Assembly: GCA_030695025.1 (NCBI GenBank)
Contig: JAUYTX010000078.1
Location: 1-50,261 of the forward strand
Source of the DNA: Bacteroidales bacterium
GTDB lineage: Bacteria > Bacteroidota > Bacteroidia > Bacteroidales > UBA932
Reading direction: 5' to 3'
Length of the DNA: 50,261 nt
Every line of letters begins with the position of its first letter. The stretch's first letter is position 1. Shown here piece after piece: positions 21,682 through 30,229 of this stretch. Under the pieces are notes generated by a model that had not been told where the DNA came from, did not search any database, and saw only the letters and a program-made list of their open reading frames with translations. The position numbers were made by a program, and so were the translations under genes.

Positions 21682-24054
21682 TTACCTGTTGCCCGAAGAC
21701 CTTTGTGAGCCTCCGCGGGAGTTGCCGCTGGATCTGCCGCGTGAATTGCCACCGCCTCTGGTGCCAAATGAATTTTGTGAACTGCTTCGCGAGTTCTTTT
21801 CAGATCTGCTGCGTTCAGAGGGTGTTTTGCTGAAAGAGCTGCTGCGTGATTCGCCTTTTGATTCGCCGGCTGACTCACTTCGTGCAGAACCATCTTTAGA
21901 TGAATCGCTTCGTGACGAACTGCCTCGCGATGAACCTCCCCTTGATGACCCTCCTCTCGACGAACCGCCTCTCGATGAGCCTCCCCTTGATGATCCACCT
22001 CTCGATGACCCACCCGATGTGTCGCGGGAGCTTTTGCGGCCTGAGCCGGAGTCGTCTGTGGGGCCGCCCCAGGATTCGTCCCAGATGAGGGCGAAGTCGA
22101 GTTGCTTCTGTTCCAGATTGGCGCGGGTTACCTTGACCTTAACGGGGAATCCCAGAACAAAGGTTTGTCCGGAGCTCTTTCCTTTAAGTGAGAATGACTC
22201 TTCGTTGAATACAAGGAAGTCCTCTTTAAGATCTCTGAGGCTGACAAGTCCTTCGATGCGGGTTTCGGCAAGCTCAACAAACATTCCCCATTCGGTAATT
22301 CCCGAGATGACTCCGTCGTATATGTTGCCAACTTTGTCCTGCATAAATTCAACCATCTTGTACTTGATGCTTGCGCGTTCTGCTTCGGTTGCCAGTTGCT
22401 CTCTTTCGCTTGAGTGTTTGCAGCGCTCTTCGTAAACCTTTGCATCCATTGATTTGCCGTTGTCCAGATAGTGGGCAAGCATTCTGTGTACCATCATGTC
22501 TGGATACCTTCTGATGGGTGATGTAAAGTGTGTATAGTAGTCGAAGGCCAATCCGTAGTGGCCCATATTTTCTATTGAGTAGCGTGCCCTTGCCATTGAT
22601 CTTAGGGCCATAATCTCGATCGCTCCCTCTTCTGGCTTACCTTTGGCTACTGCCAACAGGTTGTTAATTTCACCTGAGAGTTCACGCGGACTGTTTGTCG
22701 GACGCATGTTGTAACCAAGGTGGTTAATAAAGGTGCGAAATGCCTCAATCTTTTCCATGTTAGGCTCTTCATGAATACGGTAAACAAAGGTTTTTGCCTT
22801 TTTGCCTTCACCCGGCATACCAATCAGTGAGGCCACCTCTCTGTTTGCCAGCAACATAAACTCTTCGATGAGCCAGTTTGCCTCTTTGCTTATCTTTTGA
22901 ACAACATTGAGCGGTTTGCCATCTTTGTCAACTTCAACCTTCATCTCAGGTCTTTCAAAGCTTATCGCTCCTCTTCTGAACCTCTCCTGACGCATTATTG
23001 TTGCCAGTTCGTGAAGTTTTAAAATTTCATTTGTCAAAGGCCCTTTGCCAGTCTCTATAACATCCTGTGCCTCTTCGTAACTAAAGCGGTAATCCGAATT
23101 AATTACTGTCCGTCCAAACCATCTTTTTAGTACATGACCTTTATCGCTGATCTCAAATACTGCAGAAAAGCATAGCTTCTCCTCTTTTGGGCGGAGCGAA
23201 CATAGTCTGTTTGAAAGTTTCTCAGGAAGCATTGGTACAGTGCGGTCTACAAGATAGACCGAGGTGGCCCTGTCCAGAGCCTCTTTGTCAAGGGCTGTTC
23301 CCGGAACAACATAGTGGGTAACGTCAGCGATGTGTACGCCAACCTCCCAATTGCCATTATCAAGCTTTTTGAGCGAGAGTGCATCGTCAAAATCCTTTGC
23401 ATCTGCAGGGTCAATAGTAAGTGTTGTAATATTCCGGAAATCTCTGCGGAGCTTTATCTCTTGTGCGGTTATCTCTTCGGGAATATTTGCGGCATCTTTC
23501 TCTACCTGTGGGTCAAACTTGTATGGAAGGCCAAATTCTGTAAGAATGGCGTGCATCTCGGTGTTATTGTCGCCGGGCATACCAAGAATATCGATAATAT
23601 GTCCCGATGGTTCGTCTGAGTGGCGTGACCAGTCATCAACTATTGCGGCAACTTTTTGACCGTTGGCCTCTCTTAGAGACTCTTCAAAAGGAATTCTTAT
23701 ATCGTATGGCATGTTTTTACCCTCGGTAATTACCCACGCCTGGCTGCCTGTAACCTGTAAAACACCTATGTGAGGCCTCTTTGACCTCTCGGTTATCTCT
23801 ATAACCTCGCCCTCTTTCCTCTGGCCGCCTCTTTTGCCGAATACGGCCACTCTGACCATATCACCGTGAAGAGCTCCTCTTAGTTTACGAGCCGGTACGA
23901 AAATATCGTCCTCACCAATTCCCGCAGCAATAAATGCATAACCCTCTCTGGTCATCATTACCTTCCCGCTTATCTCAATTTTGCTTTCGCTTCTTTGTTC
24001 CCGTTTCGGAGATTTTGCTGTTCCACCTCTTTCCGGTTTTTTCTTATTACGCAT
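21682..24054 (-). CDS. rnr: Ribonuclease R with an RG/Ser-rich C-terminal tail
   Basis: A 790-residue 3'-5' exoribonuclease of the RNB family that degrades structured RNA. Order of domains: two N-terminal cold-shock-like OB folds (YAFIAAGIGEDDIFVPARKL; HIGVLQVTGSQAWVI), the catalytic RNB domain (about 215-545) with the metal-binding TIDPADAKDFDDALSL, and an S1 domain (YDGVISGITEWGMFVELAET). After the S1 domain comes a tail of about 110 residues that is mostly Ser, Gly, Arg and Lys, containing GGSSR units encoded by a 15-bp tandem repeat. The tail is probably disordered and RNA-binding. The promoter is interleaved with that of gpmI. Confidence 0.95.
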   Translation of the reverse strand: MRNKKKPERGGTAKSPKREQRSESKIEISGKVMMTREGYAFIAAGIGEDDIFVPARKLRGALHGDMVRVAVFGKRGGQRKEGEVIEITERSKRPHIGVLQVTGSQAWVITEGKNMPYDIRIPFEESLREANGQKVAAIVDDWSRHSDEPSGHIIDILGMPGDNNTEMHAILTEFGLPYKFDPQVEKDAANIPEEITAQEIKLRRDFRNITTLTIDPADAKDFDDALSLKKLDNGNWEVGVHIADVTHYVVPGTALDKEALDRATSVYLVDRTVPMLPEKLSNRLCSLRPKEEKLCFSAVFEISDKGHVLKRWFGRTVINSDYRFSYEEAQDVIETGKGPLTNEILKLHELATIMRQERFRRGAISFERPEMKVEVDKDGKPLNVVQKISKEANWLIEEFMLLANREVASLIGMPGEGKKAKTFVYRIHEEPNMEKIEAFRTFINHLGYNMRPTNSPRELSGEINNLLAVAKGKPEEGAIEIMALRSMARARYSIENMGHYGLAFDYYTHFTSPIRRYPDMMVHRMLAHYLDNGKSMDAKVYEERCKHSSEREQLATEAERASIKYKMVEFMQDKVGNIYDGVISGITEWGMFVELAETRIEGLVSLRDLKEDFLVFNEESFSLKGKSSGQTFVLGFPVKVKVTRANLEQKQLDFALIWDESWGGPTDDSGSGRKSSRDTSGGSSRGGSSRGGSSRGGSSRGGSSRGGSSRGSSSRSDSSKDGSARSESAGESKGESRSSSFSKTPSERSRSEKNSRSSSQNSFGTRGGGNSRGRSSGNSRGGSQRSSGNR
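21935..22009. repeat. 15-bp coding minisatellite in rnr
   Basis: Five successive 15-bp units of the type CCTCCTCTCGACGAA (plus-strand reading), with degenerate copies on both sides, encode repeated GGSSR in the RNase R tail. The copies differ mainly at synonymous positions, so the peptide is conserved more than the DNA. Confidence 0.8.
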
Positions 24055-24063
24055 ATTTTTGTC

Positions 24064-24096
24064 TATTTTTGCAGGGAGTATTAATTGACAAATGTA
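24064..24096. promoter_or_regulatory. Interleaved divergent promoters of gpmI and rnr
   Basis: TATTTTTG at 24064-24071 (plus; a second copy at 24054-24061) is the gpmI -7 box, and TACATTTG on the minus strand at 24089-24096 is the rnr -7 box. The implied start sites are within a few bases of each other, so each transcript runs through the other's promoter. Confidence 0.55.
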
Positions 24097-24104
24097 ACAT
24101 AAAT

Positions 24105-25622
24105 ATGGATAAGAAAGTACTGTTAATGATTCTTGACGGTTGGGGAGAGGGCGTTAAAGATGAATCAAATGCAATATACGTACAGGGTTCTCCTAACCTG
24201 GATTCAATCAGAAATAAATATCCCAATTCACTTCTTGATGCAAGTGGCGAAGATGTTGGCCTCCCTGAAGGTCAGATGGGTAACTCGGAGGTTGGCCACC
24301 TGAATATTGGTGCCGGCAGGGTTGTATATCAGGATTTGGTAAAGATTAACAAAGATTGTAATGAGAAGAAACTCATAAACAACAAAGAGATAAGAGAGAC
24401 ATATAACTATGTTAAAGAGAGCGGTAAATCGCTTCATTTCATGGGACTTATGTCAAATGGAGGGGTTCACAGCTCAATGGAGCATTTGTTCGCATTTCTT
24501 GAACTTGCTAAGGATAGTGGCATTGAGAAGGTGTACGTTCATGCCTTTATGGATGGGCGGGACACAGATCCAAGAAGCGGAAAGGGCTATGTAGCTGAAC
24601 TTGAAGAACGTATGAAGACGACCGGAGGTAAGCTTGCCTCTATTATCGGCCGTTACTATGCCATGGACAGAGATAAGAGATGGGAGAGAATAAAAGAGGC
24701 ATATGATCTTCTTGTGTTCGGTACGGGAGAGCCATTCACCAGCGGTCCCGAAGCTATGCAAAAAAGCTACGACAATGGAGTTACAGATGAGTTTGTGAGA
24801 GCTCATGTGGCGGTAGACGCCGAGGGTAATCCGGTAGCAACGCTTAAAGAGGGCGATGCCGTTATCTTCTTCAATTTCCGTAATGACAGGGCGCGCGAGC
24901 TGACGACTGTTCTGACTCAGGAAGATCACGACACTCCAAAAATGAAGGTGATTCCTCTCTACTTTTCAACCCTCACCCCTTATGACGAAAAATTCAGAGG
25001 ACTGCATATTCTTTATGACAAAGAGAATGTTAAAAATACTCTAGGAGAGGTAATTTCAAAAGCCGGCAAAAAGCAGCTTAGAATAGCCGAAACAGAAAAG
25101 TACGCTCACGTAACCTTCTTCTTTTCAGGGGGGAGAGAGTCGCTGTTTGACGGAGAAAACAGAATTTTGGTTTCGTCGCCATCTGTACCGACATACGACC
25201 TAAAACCTGAGATGAGTGCAATTGAGGTAAAGGAGGAGCTAATCAATGAACTTCAGGGAAGCAAGCCTGATTTTATTGTACTTAACTTTGCAAATTGCGA
25301 TATGGTAGGCCATACCGGTGTTTTCAGTGCAATTAAAAAGGCAATTAAAACAGTTGATTTGGCTGTTGCAGAGCTGGTTAATATCGCAAGGGAGAACGGA
25401 TACTCCATCATAATTACTGCAGACCACGGCAATGCTGACAATGCAGTAAATCCTGATGGCTCTCCAAACACCGCCCACTCGCTAAACCCAGTACCAATTG
25501 TAATAATAGACAAAGATGTGCACATGGTTAAAAGGGGCAGGCTTGCAGATATTGCACCAACAGTTCTTAAAATAATGAATATTCCCGCTCCTGCAGAAAT
25601 GACAGGGGAACCACTGGTTTAA
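24105..25622 (+). CDS. gpmI: 2,3-bisphosphoglycerate-independent phosphoglycerate mutase
   Basis: The ATG at 24105 gives 505 residues, the normal GpmI length. The open frame extends 57 codons further upstream, but that part is antisense to rnr and lies before the promoter. The enzyme interconverts 3- and 2-phosphoglycerate in glycolysis and gluconeogenesis using two Mn ions. The alkaline-phosphatase-like core begins with LLMILDGWGEG, and the catalytic serine is S61 in GNSEVGHLNIGAGR. Metal ligands are visible in IIITADHGNADNA and in the C-terminal NTAHSLNPVPIVI. It is followed by dnaE after 12 nt, so the two are probably co-transcribed. Confidence 0.96.
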   Translation: MDKKVLLMILDGWGEGVKDESNAIYVQGSPNLDSIRNKYPNSLLDASGEDVGLPEGQMGNSEVGHLNIGAGRVVYQDLVKINKDCNEKKLINNKEIRETYNYVKESGKSLHFMGLMSNGGVHSSMEHLFAFLELAKDSGIEKVYVHAFMDGRDTDPRSGKGYVAELEERMKTTGGKLASIIGRYYAMDRDKRWERIKEAYDLLVFGTGEPFTSGPEAMQKSYDNGVTDEFVRAHVAVDAEGNPVATLKEGDAVIFFNFRNDRARELTTVLTQEDHDTPKMKVIPLYFSTLTPYDEKFRGLHILYDKENVKNTLGEVISKAGKKQLRIAETEKYAHVTFFFSGGRESLFDGENRILVSSPSVPTYDLKPEMSAIEVKEELINELQGSKPDFIVLNFANCDMVGHTGVFSAIKKAIKTVDLAVAELVNIARENGYSIIITADHGNADNAVNPDGSPNTAHSLNPVPIVIIDKDVHMVKRGRLADIAPTVLKIMNIPAPAEMTGEPLV

Positions 25623-25634
25623 CATACTCTCTCT

Positions 25635-28600
25635 ATGCCCTTTGTTCATCTTCACGTACACACGCAATATTCAATACTGGACGGGGCTGCTAATATAAAG
25701 AAGCTCTTTAAGGCTGCTCAGGATGACAATCAGAGAGCACTTGCCATAACCGACCATGGGAACATGTTTGGGGTAAAAGAGTTTCTTGAGACAGCAGCTA
25801 AGTTTCCCTCTGTAAAACCTATAGTGGGATGCGAGGTTTATGTGGCAAAAAATTCTCGTTTAGAGAAGAGAGGAAGAGAAGATCAGGGCAGCTATCACCT
25901 GGTTCTTTTGGCCAAAAATTACGAGGGATACAAGAATCTTGTAAAGCTAACATCCAACGCCTTTATTGAGGGCTTTTACTCAAAGCCGAGAATTGACAGA
26001 GAGTTGCTGGAGAGGTACTCTTCAGGGCTAATCTGTTCATCGGCTTGTCTGGGAGGAGAGGTCCCTCAGGCAATATTGGCCGGAAATATTGAGCTTGCCG
26101 AAGAGACAGCAAAGTGGTACAAAAATCTCTTTGGAGATGACTACTACCTGGAGTTGCAGCGTCACGAAACTGATCTTCCTGGAGCGGACTCGAACACATA
26201 TCTGACTCAATGTAAGGCAAATGAAGCAATTTTGGAAATTGCCCGTAAACTGGAGATCAAATGCATAGCAACAAATGATGTCCATTTTGTGAGCGCTGAC
26301 GACAGAGAGGCTCACGACAGGCTTATCTGTCTAACTACAAATGCCGACATTGATGATCCGCAAAGGCTTAGGTACACCAAACAGGAGTATCTCAAGAGCC
26401 AGGCAGAGATGGAGCAGATTTTTTCAGATATACCTGAAGTTCTGCTAAATACTCAGGAAATAGCAGACAAGGTTGAGGGTTACGATATTAATTCGAAGCC
26501 CATAATGCCCAACTTTGAAATTCCCGAGACCTTTAAAAATTCAGACGACTATCTAAGAGAGCTATCCTATCAGGGGGCATTAACCAGATATAAAGAGATA
26601 ACACCGGAAATAACAGAAAGAATTGATTTTGAGTTGGCCACAATTCAGAAGATGGGTTATCCTGACTACTTTCTGATTGTTCAGGACTTTATTGCTGCGG
26701 CAAGATCGATGGGAGTCTCTGTGGGGCCGGGCAGAGGTTCGGCAGCGGGTTCAGTGGTTGCCTACTGCCTGAGAATTACAGATATAGACCCCCTTAAGTA
26801 TGATCTCCTCTTTGAGCGTTTTCTAAATCCGGACAGGATTTCGATGCCCGATATCGACATTGATTTTGATGATGACGGCAGACATAAGGTTTTAAATTAT
26901 GTAGAGAAGAAGTACGGTAAGGACCATGTTTCTCATGTTATTACATTTGGAACAATGGCGGCAAAGAGTGCCATAAGAGATATTGCCCGTATACAGCGTC
27001 TTCCATTGCAGGAATCTGACAGGCTTGCCAAGATGATTCCAAATCGCTTTCCTACTGACGATGACGGCAATACTGTTGATGTTACAATTGAGAACTGCCT
27101 TAAGTTTGTTCCCGAATTTGCTGATGCCTACAACAATGGTGATCCTTTGCTTAAGGAGACTGTTGATTATGCAAAAAAGCTGGAGGGGAATGTACGGAAT
27201 GTGGGTGTACATGCATGTGCAATCATTATAGGAAAAGACGACCTGCGCGAATTTATTCCAATAACCACTGCCAACGACAAGGAGACAGGAGAGAAGATAT
27301 GGGTTTCGCAGTATGATGGTTCACAGATCGAGAAGGTGGGCATGCTCAAGATGGATTTTCTGGGGCTCAAGACGCTCTCGGTTATAAAAGATACAGTTGT
27401 TAATATCAAAAAATCACGCGGAATAGATATTGATATTGATACAATTCCGATCGATGACTCTTTAACCTATGAACTGTTCAGCAGGGGTGATACTGTAGGT
27501 ACATTCCAGTTTGAAAGTGACGGAATGAGAAAATGGCTAAGGGAGCTTAAACCGACTCGCTTTGAAGATCTTATTGCGATGAACGCCCTTTATCGCCCGG
27601 GTCCGATGGAGTATATTCCGGACTTTGTTAACCGCAAACATGGAGTAAAACAGATAGAGTACGACCTTAAAGAGATGGAGGAGATTCTCTCGGATACTTA
27701 CGGTGTAACTGTCTATCAGGAGCAGGTGATGCTTCTTTCTCAGAAGCTTGCAGGTTTTTCGAGGGGAGATGCCGACTCTCTGCGTAAGGCAATGGGTAAG
27801 AAGACAAAATCGGTGATGGACGAGCTTAAACAGCAGTTCATCAAGGGGGGAGAGGATAACGGACACAAGGCAGTTATGCTCGAAAAGATATGGAAAGACT
27901 GGGAGGCATTTGCCCAGTATGCTTTCAACAAATCGCACTCTACCTGTTACGCATGGATAGGCTATCAGACAGCATATCTTAAGGCAAACTATCCGGCTGA
28001 ATTCATGGCGGCTACACTCAGTAGGAACCTTAATGATATTGAGGAGCTTACCAAACTTATGGATGAGTGTAAAAGGATGAAGATCCCGGTTATGGGTCCG
28101 GATGTAAACGAGAGCCGCGATAATTTTACCGTAACCAAAAAGGGAAACATCCGCTTTGGTATGGCAGGAATTAAGGGAGTCGGAGGAGCAGCTGTAGAGC
28201 ATATTATAAAGGCACGTGAAGAGAAGGGAAGCCCGTTTGAGTCAGTCTTTGACTTTGTAGAGAGGGTAAATCTGAATACCGTTAACAGGAAAACCATCGA
28301 ATCGCTTATATATGCCGGTGCTTTTGACAGTTTCGGGCAGGTTGCCCGTCAACAATATCTTGGTACTACCTCAAAGGACGAACTCTTTCTTGATGCTCTG
28401 ATAAAGTATGGTAACAGATTTCAGAACGATACTGTGAACGGTGGAAATTCTCTGTTTGGAACGAGTGAAAGCATTAAGTTGGTACCTCCCGATGTTCCGC
28501 TCTTTATGGAGGCAGATACTCACGAAATTCTTAAAAGAGAGAAGGAGCTTGTGGGGATGTACCTGTCGGCCCATCCGCTTGATATATACGCATTTGAAGT

Positions 28601-29225
28601 TAAAAACTTTACAACCGCAACACTTTCAGACGCTTCTGATATGGTTGACAGGGCACCAAAAGATGAGTCGTTGCAGGGTAAAGAGATTATTATTGCAGGG
28701 TTGGTAACATCTGTAAAAATTTCATATACAAGAAGTACCGGGAAGCCTTTTGCAAATTTCACTGTTGAGGATTTTAACGGTTCGCAAAATTTTGCTGTTT
28801 ATGGGAAAGATTATGAGGGCTTTATGCAGTATTTACAACCAAATCTTCCTCTTATAATCAAATGTGCAATCAACCCCAGATTCGGCTATGCCTCTGCAAA
28901 TAAAGACGATGGCAAATCTGTTGACTACGAACTTAAAATCAAGAGAATAAGGCATCTGGCCAATACAAAAGAGGATTTTGTCAGGGATATTACCATTGAT
29001 ATTCCTGTTAAGATGATAACTCCGGGATTCAGGGGAGAGTTGGTTAAGAAGCTGAAGGAAAATAAAGGTAAAACTTCGCTGATAATAAAACTGGTAGATT
29101 ATGATAACCAGGTTGCAGTTGAGCTAATTTCTACCAAATATCAGATTTCATTAAATAATGATCTTCTCGATTACTTCGATTCAAGGGGAATATCATTCCG
29201 TTTCGTTCCAAGCCTGAGCTTTTAG
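25635..29225 (+). CDS. dnaE: DNA polymerase III alpha subunit
   Basis: The replicative polymerase subunit, 1196 residues, of the DnaE1 type. The N-terminal PHP domain (FVHLHVHTQYSILDGAANI) retains His residues of the ancestral phosphoesterase site. The polymerase active site is marked by GPGRGSAAGSVVAYCL and PDIDIDFDDD at residues 405-414. Then come the fingers (YQEQVMLLSQKLAGFSRGDA), a helix-hairpin-helix region (GIKGVGGAAVEHIIKAREEK), and the OB domain near residue 1010 (GLVTSVKISYTRSTGKPFAN). It follows gpmI by 12 nt. The last 33 nt overlap the convergent ThiL-like gene, leaving no terminator between them. Confidence 0.97.
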   Translation: MPFVHLHVHTQYSILDGAANIKKLFKAAQDDNQRALAITDHGNMFGVKEFLETAAKFPSVKPIVGCEVYVAKNSRLEKRGREDQGSYHLVLLAKNYEGYKNLVKLTSNAFIEGFYSKPRIDRELLERYSSGLICSSACLGGEVPQAILAGNIELAEETAKWYKNLFGDDYYLELQRHETDLPGADSNTYLTQCKANEAILEIARKLEIKCIATNDVHFVSADDREAHDRLICLTTNADIDDPQRLRYTKQEYLKSQAEMEQIFSDIPEVLLNTQEIADKVEGYDINSKPIMPNFEIPETFKNSDDYLRELSYQGALTRYKEITPEITERIDFELATIQKMGYPDYFLIVQDFIAAARSMGVSVGPGRGSAAGSVVAYCLRITDIDPLKYDLLFERFLNPDRISMPDIDIDFDDDGRHKVLNYVEKKYGKDHVSHVITFGTMAAKSAIRDIARIQRLPLQESDRLAKMIPNRFPTDDDGNTVDVTIENCLKFVPEFADAYNNGDPLLKETVDYAKKLEGNVRNVGVHACAIIIGKDDLREFIPITTANDKETGEKIWVSQYDGSQIEKVGMLKMDFLGLKTLSVIKDTVVNIKKSRGIDIDIDTIPIDDSLTYELFSRGDTVGTFQFESDGMRKWLRELKPTRFEDLIAMNALYRPGPMEYIPDFVNRKHGVKQIEYDLKEMEEILSDTYGVTVYQEQVMLLSQKLAGFSRGDADSLRKAMGKKTKSVMDELKQQFIKGGEDNGHKAVMLEKIWKDWEAFAQYAFNKSHSTCYAWIGYQTAYLKANYPAEFMAATLSRNLNDIEELTKLMDECKRMKIPVMGPDVNESRDNFTVTKKGNIRFGMAGIKGVGGAAVEHIIKAREEKGSPFESVFDFVERVNLNTVNRKTIESLIYAGAFDSFGQVARQQYLGTTSKDELFLDALIKYGNRFQNDTVNGGNSLFGTSESIKLVPPDVPLFMEADTHEILKREKELVGMYLSAHPLDIYAFEVKNFTTATLSDASDMVDRAPKDESLQGKEIIIAGLVTSVKISYTRSTGKPFANFTVEDFNGSQNFAVYGKDYEGFMQYLQPNLPLIIKCAINPRFGYASANKDDGKSVDYELKIKRIRHLANTKEDFVRDITIDIPVKMITPGFRGELVKKLKENKGKTSLIIKLVDYDNQVAVELISTKYQISLNNDLLDYFDSRGISFRFVPSLSF

Positions 29226-30176
29226 CTCTATTTCAGAGCCATCGGGAGTTATGAATTTGGTTCCTGCCGAAATATCACAAAGGTGCCCTACGATGTCAAG
29301 TTGTGGAAGCTCCTTTAGAACAGCCTCATATTGAGATTGTGGAATTGCAAAAAGGATTCTGTAATCCTCACCTCCGTTCATGGCGGCTGTCATTGGGTCA
29401 ATATTAAGCTCTTCTGCAACCTCCATTGCTGCAGAGAATACAGGTATTCTGTTCATAAAAATTTTGGCTCCAAGGTTATTTCTGCCACATATCGACTTAA
29501 CAGAATCGGCAAGCCCGTTAATAACAAAATCTCCCTCACTCGGGAAGATTCCTGCAGAGGTCATCAGATCAGGAAGTGTCTTGTCCAGCTCTGGGTTAAG
29601 GAAAGCCCTTAAAATGGGTTTGTATTTTTCAAGCTTCGGCTGAACTCCCCTCTCCTCAAAAATTCTCTTCTCCCGCTCAAGTATCTGAAGCCCCAGATAT
29701 GCAGCCCCTACGCTACCTGTCAAGCATAGCAGATCGCCGGATTTGCAGCTGTTATGTTGAACAAAGGTCTCCCTTTTTTGTTTTCCTTGGGACGAAAGGC
29801 TAATGGTGAGACCGGTGAGAGAAGATAAAAGGTCAAGTTCGATATATTCTGCAGAGTGCTCCTTAAGAGCAGCAGAGATACCTTGCCAAAGCTCCTCAAG
29901 CTGAGTAGTGCCAATTTTTTTTGACATACCAATTCTGACAGAGAGCGAATGAGGAGTAAACCCCTTTGCGTACAGAGGACCAAAGGCACTTAATACAGCT
30001 TTGTAACCGAGATGGTTTAGTGGTGTATAAACCAGGTCAAAGTCGGTACCCTCCAGCAAAAGCTTATGTGAGCTTGTGAAAACATACTCCTGGGTGTCAA
30101 AAATAATGTTATTGAAAGGAGACGCAGTGGTTTGTGAAAGAAGCTCCTGAATTAGTGAAATTTTGCTTTTGGCCAT
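29193..30176 (-). CDS. ThiL/AIR-synthase-related protein lacking apparent kinase residues
   Basis: The 327-residue protein aligns along its length with thiamine-monophosphate kinase ThiL, an AIR-synthase (PurM)-fold enzyme. Matches include LLEGTDFDLVYTPLNHLGYK, LCLTGSVGAAYLGLQIL, MTAAMNGGEDYRILFAIP and the C-terminal VGHL. Several expected Mg/ATP ligands seem lost. The N-terminal GDDAAV motif is replaced by NNIIFDTQEYV, the NISDIAAMGA motif after LGYKAV reads LSAFGPLYAKG, and the ISDGL motif reads VINGLADS. It may be inactive, regulatory, or act on another substrate. A -7 box (30194-30201) gives it a very short leader, and it is divergent from sufB. A true ThiL elsewhere in the genome would be expected. 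Confidence 0.75.
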   Translation of the reverse strand: MAKSKISLIQELLSQTTASPFNNIIFDTQEYVFTSSHKLLLEGTDFDLVYTPLNHLGYKAVLSAFGPLYAKGFTPHSLSVRIGMSKKIGTTQLEELWQGISAALKEHSAEYIELDLLSSLTGLTISLSSQGKQKRETFVQHNSCKSGDLLCLTGSVGAAYLGLQILEREKRIFEERGVQPKLEKYKPILRAFLNPELDKTLPDLMTSAGIFPSEGDFVINGLADSVKSICGRNNLGAKIFMNRIPVFSAAMEVAEELNIDPMTAAMNGGEDYRILFAIPQSQYEAVLKELPQLDIVGHLCDISAGTKFITPDGSEIELKAQAWNETE

Positions 30177-30193
30177 ATCGGATTATTTGATGA

Positions 30194-30222
30194 CAAAAAT
30201 AGTCTAAAAAGATTTAACTTTG
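30194..30222. promoter_or_regulatory. Divergent promoters of the ThiL-like gene and sufB
   Basis: Minus-strand TATTTTTG at 30194-30201 lies 17 nt before the thiL-like ATG. Plus-strand TAACTTTG at 30215-30222 lies only 7 nt before the sufB ATG, so the sufB mRNA may be leaderless or nearly so. Confidence 0.5.
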
Positions 30223-30229
30223 CACCGCA

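Noticed and set aside
21608-22435. Long plus-strand open frame with PPLDE repeats
   Set aside because: It is the antisense of the rnr minisatellite and S1 region. The rnr frame has clear domains, while this one is only repeat-driven and lies across the marR promoter.
27537-28202. 221-codon minus-strand open frame
   Set aside because: It lies wholly within dnaE, opposite a conserved polymerase region, and has no recognisable domain.
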